Shown: positions 5,879 to 9,034 of the stretch, in pieces
Position numbering within the stretch: the stretch's first letter is position 1
Layout of the letters: each line of letters begins with the position of its first letter
Assembly (NCBI GenBank): GCA_002329395.1
Contig: DCTQ01000008.1
Location: 1 to 9,034 of the forward strand
Source of the DNA: Candidatus Avelusimicrobium alvi
GTDB lineage: Bacteria; Elusimicrobiota; Elusimicrobia; Elusimicrobiales; Elusimicrobiaceae
Direction of reading: 5' to 3'
DNA length: 9,034 nt
The notes under the pieces: generated by a model
What the model saw: the letters and a program-made list of their open reading frames with translations, nothing else
Database searches by the model: none
What the model was told of the DNA's origin: nothing
Made by a program: the position numbers and the translations under genes

Positions 5879-7501
5879 ATGATTCGCCGCAAAGATTTGT
5901 ATACCGCTTTATCCGACAGTGCTTTCCGTTTCCCCGACAAAATCGCTTTAGCAGAAGCCGGCACCGAAAAAAAAGTTTCCTATCACGAACTCTTAATGCA
6001 GGTGGACCGCGCGGCCGATATGTTTTTTGAGCACGGCATCCGCAAAGGCGACCGCGTGGCCGTAGCCCACCGCAACGCCATTGACACGGTGGTGGCCAAC
6101 TTCGGCCTCTATAAACTGGGCGCGGTGTGTATTCCCATGAACTTTATGGTTACCAAGCCGGAGGAAATTGAATACATTTTAAACAACGCCCAAGTCAAAG
6201 CCGTGGTTACGCAGGCGGAATTTCTGCGCCACTACGTCAAATGCCTGCCCAATACGCCTACGGTAAAATACATTTTTTCCACGGATGAAATCCCGCAGTC
6301 CGTTTTCGGCAATCCCGTGATTGAACTGTTTTGGAAAGAAATTGAAAAATCCACCGTGCACGAGGAAACTTCTTCCGCGCGCGCCGGCTTGGAAGATTTG
6401 GCGTTTATCCTCTACACTTCCGGCACCACGGGCCTGCCCAAAGGCGCCATGCTGACGCACGGCAACATCGCCTCCAACGTGATTTCCTGCGCGCAGATTT
6501 TTAAAATTACCGACGAGGACTGCTTCCTGTGCCTGCTGCCTATGTTCCACTCGTTCGCGTGGACGACGTGCGTGGTCATTCCGCTGTATTTAAATTTAAA
6601 GGTGGTAATTGTGGCCAACGTAATGCCCGCAAGCAAATGGCTGGGCGCGATGGGCTCGGAAAAAGTAACGGTCATCCTGGCGGTGCCGCAGATTTATGCC
6701 GTGCTGTCCAAAGAAGCCAAAGGGTTAAAACGCCTGTACCTGCGTTTCTGGCCGTTTAAAAACGTGCGCTTTGCCGTATCGGGCGCCGCGCCGCTGACGC
6801 AGGAAATCAAAGACCGGTTTGAAGAAAAAATCGGCGTGCCGATACTGGAAGGCTACGGGCTTACGGAAACCAGCCCGGTGGTAAGCGTCAACACCGAAGA
6901 ACTGCAAAAAATCAAATCGGTGGGGCCGGCCATCCCGGCGGTGAGCACGCTGGTGCTGGACGACGACGGCAACGAAGTCCCCCGCAACGCCGAGGGCGAG
7001 CTGTGCGTAAAAGGCCCCAACGTGTTCCGGGGCTACTGGGGCAACGAAGCCGCCACCAAAGACGCGTTTACGGCGGACGGCTGGTTTAAGACCGGCGACA
7101 TCGTGGAAGTGGACGACGACGGATTTATCTTTATCAAAGACCGCAAGAAAGATATGATTATCATCAAGGGCCTTAAAGTGTTCTCCGCGCAGGTGGAAGC
7201 CGTCATCTGCGAGCATCCGGCCATTGAAGAGTGCGCCGTTATCGGCGTGCCGGACGGGCGCGGCGGCGAATTTGTAAAACTGTACGCCGTTAAAAAGGAA
7301 GGCGCGGAAGTGTCCGACGCGGAATTTAGAAAATTTTTAAAAACCCACCTGGACAATTACAAACGCCCGCGCGATTTTGAATTTGTAAAAGAACTGCCTA
7401 AAAACGCGCTGAGAAAGGTGCTCAAGCGCGAGCTTCGCAAAGACGCCGTGGCCAAACTGGCCGCGCGCGGCGGAGCCGCCCCGGAGGAAAACCTTGGCTG
7501 A
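5879..7501 (+). CDS. Acyl-CoA synthetase, AMP-forming (FadD-like long-chain fatty acid-CoA ligase family)
   Basis: This is an ANL-superfamily adenylating enzyme. It would activate a carboxylic acid, probably a fatty acid, with ATP and transfer the acyl group to CoA in the cytoplasm or at the membrane face. From the ATG at 5879 it is 540 residues. Core motifs are the P-loop YTSGTTGLPKGAM (179-191), MFHSFAW (222-228), A5 GYGLTETSP (325-333), A7 GWFKTGDI (401-408) with D407 for ribose binding, and A8 KDRKKDMIIIKGLKVFSAQVE from 420, with R422. The mobile C-terminal domain includes PDGRGGEFVKLYAV (458-471) and A10 LPKNALRKVLKREL. The catalytic lysine is most likely K513, but the usual Gly before it is Arg. 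A8 ends VFSAQVE rather than the common V(F/Y)PxEVE. There is no signal peptide or membrane helix. Chain-length specificity cannot be read from sequence; an aryl or other acyl substrate is possible. Its end overlaps the next gene by 8 nt. Confidence 0.9.
   Translation: MIRRKDLYTALSDSAFRFPDKIALAEAGTEKKVSYHELLMQVDRAADMFFEHGIRKGDRVAVAHRNAIDTVVANFGLYKLGAVCIPMNFMVTKPEEIEYILNNAQVKAVVTQAEFLRHYVKCLPNTPTVKYIFSTDEIPQSVFGNPVIELFWKEIEKSTVHEETSSARAGLEDLAFILYTSGTTGLPKGAMLTHGNIASNVISCAQIFKITDEDCFLCLLPMFHSFAWTTCVVIPLYLNLKVVIVANVMPASKWLGAMGSEKVTVILAVPQIYAVLSKEAKGLKRLYLRFWPFKNVRFAVSGAAPLTQEIKDRFEEKIGVPILEGYGLTETSPVVSVNTEELQKIKSVGPAIPAVSTLVLDDDGNEVPRNAEGELCVKGPNVFRGYWGNEAATKDAFTADGWFKTGDIVEVDDDGFIFIKDRKKDMIIIKGLKVFSAQVEAVICEHPAIEECAVIGVPDGRGGEFVKLYAVKKEGAEVSDAEFRKFLKTHLDNYKRPRDFEFVKELPKNALRKVLKRELRKDAVAKLAARGGAAPEENLG
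7483..7488 (+). promoter_or_regulatory. Strong Shine-Dalgarno that supports a TTG start for cca
   Basis: GGAGGA (7483-7488) lies inside the end of the ligase gene, 5 nt before the TTG at 7494. No ATG or GTG is placed correctly in this frame here. This makes the TTG the best initiator; a second in-frame TTG at 7503 is spaced less well. Confidence 0.75.
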
Positions 7502-9014
7502 TTTGGCGCGCGTTTTAAACGAAGTGATTCCCCACGCGCATTATGTGGGGGGGATTGTGCGCAGCAGCCTGCTCAGGCGCGACTCGTCGGACCTGGACAT
7601 TACGCTTCCCCCCGCCGACGTGGCGCCCGCCGCGCGCGAGCTGGGCAGACGCTTAAAAGCCGCCGTATTTGAAATGGATGCGGAGTTTGGCGTGTGGCGT
7701 TTGGTTACCCACAAGGGCAAAATCCAGATTGATTTAACCGCTTACCAGGGCAAAGATTTAAAGGCCGACCTTCTGCGGCGCGATTTTGCGTTTAACTCCC
7801 TGGCTTATCCCGTGTCCGCCCTGCCGGAAATTGTAATTAAGCCGCAAAAAAGCGGCACCGCGCACGTTATCCTCAAGAAACTTAAAAAGAATTTAATCGT
7901 GGATTATTCCGGCGGCCTCCAGGACGTAGCCGCCAAAGTGATTAACATCTCTAATTCGCGCGTGTTTAAAGAGGATCCGCTCCGTATGCTGCGCGCGTTC
8001 CGCTCGTCCGCCGAACTCGGGTTTGCGATTTCCGACAAAACGCTTAAACAAATTAAAAAAGACCGCGCGCTGATTGCAGAGCCCGCCGGGGAGCGCGTGC
8101 GCGAAGAATTGGACAGGCTGTTTTGTACGTCCAAAGCGTATGACAATTTAATGCGAATGGACGCGTGCGGCCTGCTGACGGCCCTGTTCCCGGAATTGGA
8201 ACCCCAGCGCAAATGTGCGGAAGTATATTACGGAAAAGGCGGCGTATTAAAGCATACGCTGGACGTATTTAAGCGGATGGAATACCTGCTGGACCATCTT
8301 CCCAAAGCTTTTCCCAAATATGCCAAAAAACTGGCGCCGCTGGCTGAGAACAAGCCGCTTTATAAAATGGCCGCGCTTTTGCACGACATCGCCAAACCCG
8401 CCACCGCCAAAGTGAAAGGGGACCGCCTGCGGTTTTTCTATCACGAAGAAAAGGGCGCGCAGATGGCTAAAGCCGTGCTGGAACGCCTGCACTACAGCCG
8501 GGCGGATTTGCGGCTTATCTGCGCGATGATTGGCGAGCATCTGCGTCCGTCCAATCTCGCGAGCAACGACGTTATTACCGACCGCGGAGCCTACCACTTT
8601 TTCCGCGATTTGGGCGACGCCGGCGTACCGCTTTTGCTGTTGTGCTGGGCCGATTACGCCAGCTACGTCTCCGACGCGCAGTTAAGGCGCATTATGCCCA
8701 AAAGCGCCCAGCGCCTGATGACCATCGCCCAGGCGCAAAAAACCGCCAATGTGGGCAAGACGCTCAGGCATATGCAGGTGCTGTCCCTTCTTTTGCGGAA
8801 ATTTTTTGATACGCCCAAAAAGGTGCAGCCTACGCGGCTGATTACCGGGCGGGACGTGATGGACGCTCTCTCCCTGCCGCCCAGCCCGAAAATTGGCGAG
8901 ATTTTGGAAGCCGTAGCCGTGGCGCAGGTGGAAGGGAAAGTGGTTTCTAAAGAAGACGCGCTGGCGTTTATCAAAACGCTGGATGTTAAAGAACAGCATA
9001 TTCGGGCGCGTTAA
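7494..9014 (+). CDS. cca: tRNA nucleotidyltransferase / poly(A) polymerase-family protein with HD domain (probable CCA-adding enzyme)
   Basis: This is a class II nucleotidyltransferase expected to build or repair the 3' CCA end of tRNAs without a nucleic-acid template. Motif A is VGGIVRSSLLRRDSSDLDIT (18-37), with metal carboxylates D33 and D35 and the third at D80 (IQIDLT). RRDFAFNSLAY (95-105) is motif B. GGLQD (140-144) precedes RVFKEDPLRMLRAFR (156-170), whose E160-D161-xx-R164 matches the EDxxR nucleotide-template motif. RVREEL is at 201-206. The second half (about 245-400) is an HD domain: H254, H297-D298 in LLHDIAKP, H348 and D387. Such domains can remove 2',3'-cyclic phosphate. At 506 residues it is longer than minimal CCA enzymes. 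Motif A has Ser where VRD normally has Asp. I see no poly(A)-polymerase-type GRRF signature. An A-adding-only or poly(A) role is not excluded. It overlaps the ligase by 8 nt. Confidence 0.85.
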   Translation: MADLARVLNEVIPHAHYVGGIVRSSLLRRDSSDLDITLPPADVAPAARELGRRLKAAVFEMDAEFGVWRLVTHKGKIQIDLTAYQGKDLKADLLRRDFAFNSLAYPVSALPEIVIKPQKSGTAHVILKKLKKNLIVDYSGGLQDVAAKVINISNSRVFKEDPLRMLRAFRSSAELGFAISDKTLKQIKKDRALIAEPAGERVREELDRLFCTSKAYDNLMRMDACGLLTALFPELEPQRKCAEVYYGKGGVLKHTLDVFKRMEYLLDHLPKAFPKYAKKLAPLAENKPLYKMAALLHDIAKPATAKVKGDRLRFFYHEEKGAQMAKAVLERLHYSRADLRLICAMIGEHLRPSNLASNDVITDRGAYHFFRDLGDAGVPLLLLCWADYASYVSDAQLRRIMPKSAQRLMTIAQAQKTANVGKTLRHMQVLSLLLRKFFDTPKKVQPTRLITGRDVMDALSLPPSPKIGEILEAVAVAQVEGKVVSKEDALAFIKTLDVKEQHIRAR

Positions 9015-9034
9015 CGGCGGGGGGATGTACAGCC
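9015..9034. other. Window end, no assignable feature
   Basis: Twenty bases follow the cca stop. A G-run leads to an ATG at 9025 that may begin a further + strand gene, but only three codons are visible, so nothing can be assigned. Confidence 0.3.

Noticed and set aside
6725..7216. 163-codon - strand open frame inside the ligase gene
   Set aside because: It lies opposite the conserved A5-A8 region of the synthetase. Its product is arginine-, histidine- and phenylalanine-rich with no family features, a codon-bias shadow.
9025..9034. ATG at 9025 as the start of another gene
   Set aside because: Only about three codons are visible and the G-run directly abuts the ATG, so it cannot be evaluated.

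Overview
The window is about 9 kb of compact bacterial chromosome, with seven genes all on the + strand. It has no RNA genes, mobile elements or CRISPR arrays that I can see. The organism is probably Gram-negative-like. Its pilin has a very short, classical type IV prepilin leader and four cysteines, and the other genes are moderately GC-rich. Pilin style plus a peptide-uptake operon fits Elusimicrobiota (gut type), because Elusimicrobium minutum is known for type IV pilins and peptide fermentation. That assignment is inference; no phylogenetic marker is present.

Region 1 (1-727) is a self-contained pilin unit: a T-run, a leader carrying a perfect 13-bp inverted repeat around a possible -10 element, a strong Shine-Dalgarno, the prepilin gene, and a textbook Rho-independent terminator. 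It is visibly more AT-rich than what follows.

Region 2 (748-5816) is a tightly packed operon: dppD-dppF, an M20 PepT-like peptidase, then dppB-dppC. It encodes both ATPases and both permeases of a peptide-type ABC importer, with a cytoplasmic peptidase between the two halves. Imported short peptides would be hydrolysed by the co-transcribed enzyme. No substrate-binding protein gene lies in the window. A perfect extended -10 box places the predicted transcription start on the dppD ATG, so the operon may begin with a leaderless message.

Region 3 (5796-9014) is a second pair, probably with its own promoter: a FadD-like acyl-CoA synthetase (AMP-forming), then a tRNA nucleotidyltransferase/poly(A) polymerase-family protein with an HD domain. 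The second starts at a TTG codon inside the end of the first, behind a strong Shine-Dalgarno, so the two are probably translationally coupled.

I found no convincing new multi-gene system. The most checkable oddities are the inverted repeat in the pilin leader, the predicted leaderless dppD start, the peptidase inside the transporter operon with no binding protein, and non-consensus residues in motifs of DppD, the ligase and the nucleotidyltransferase.
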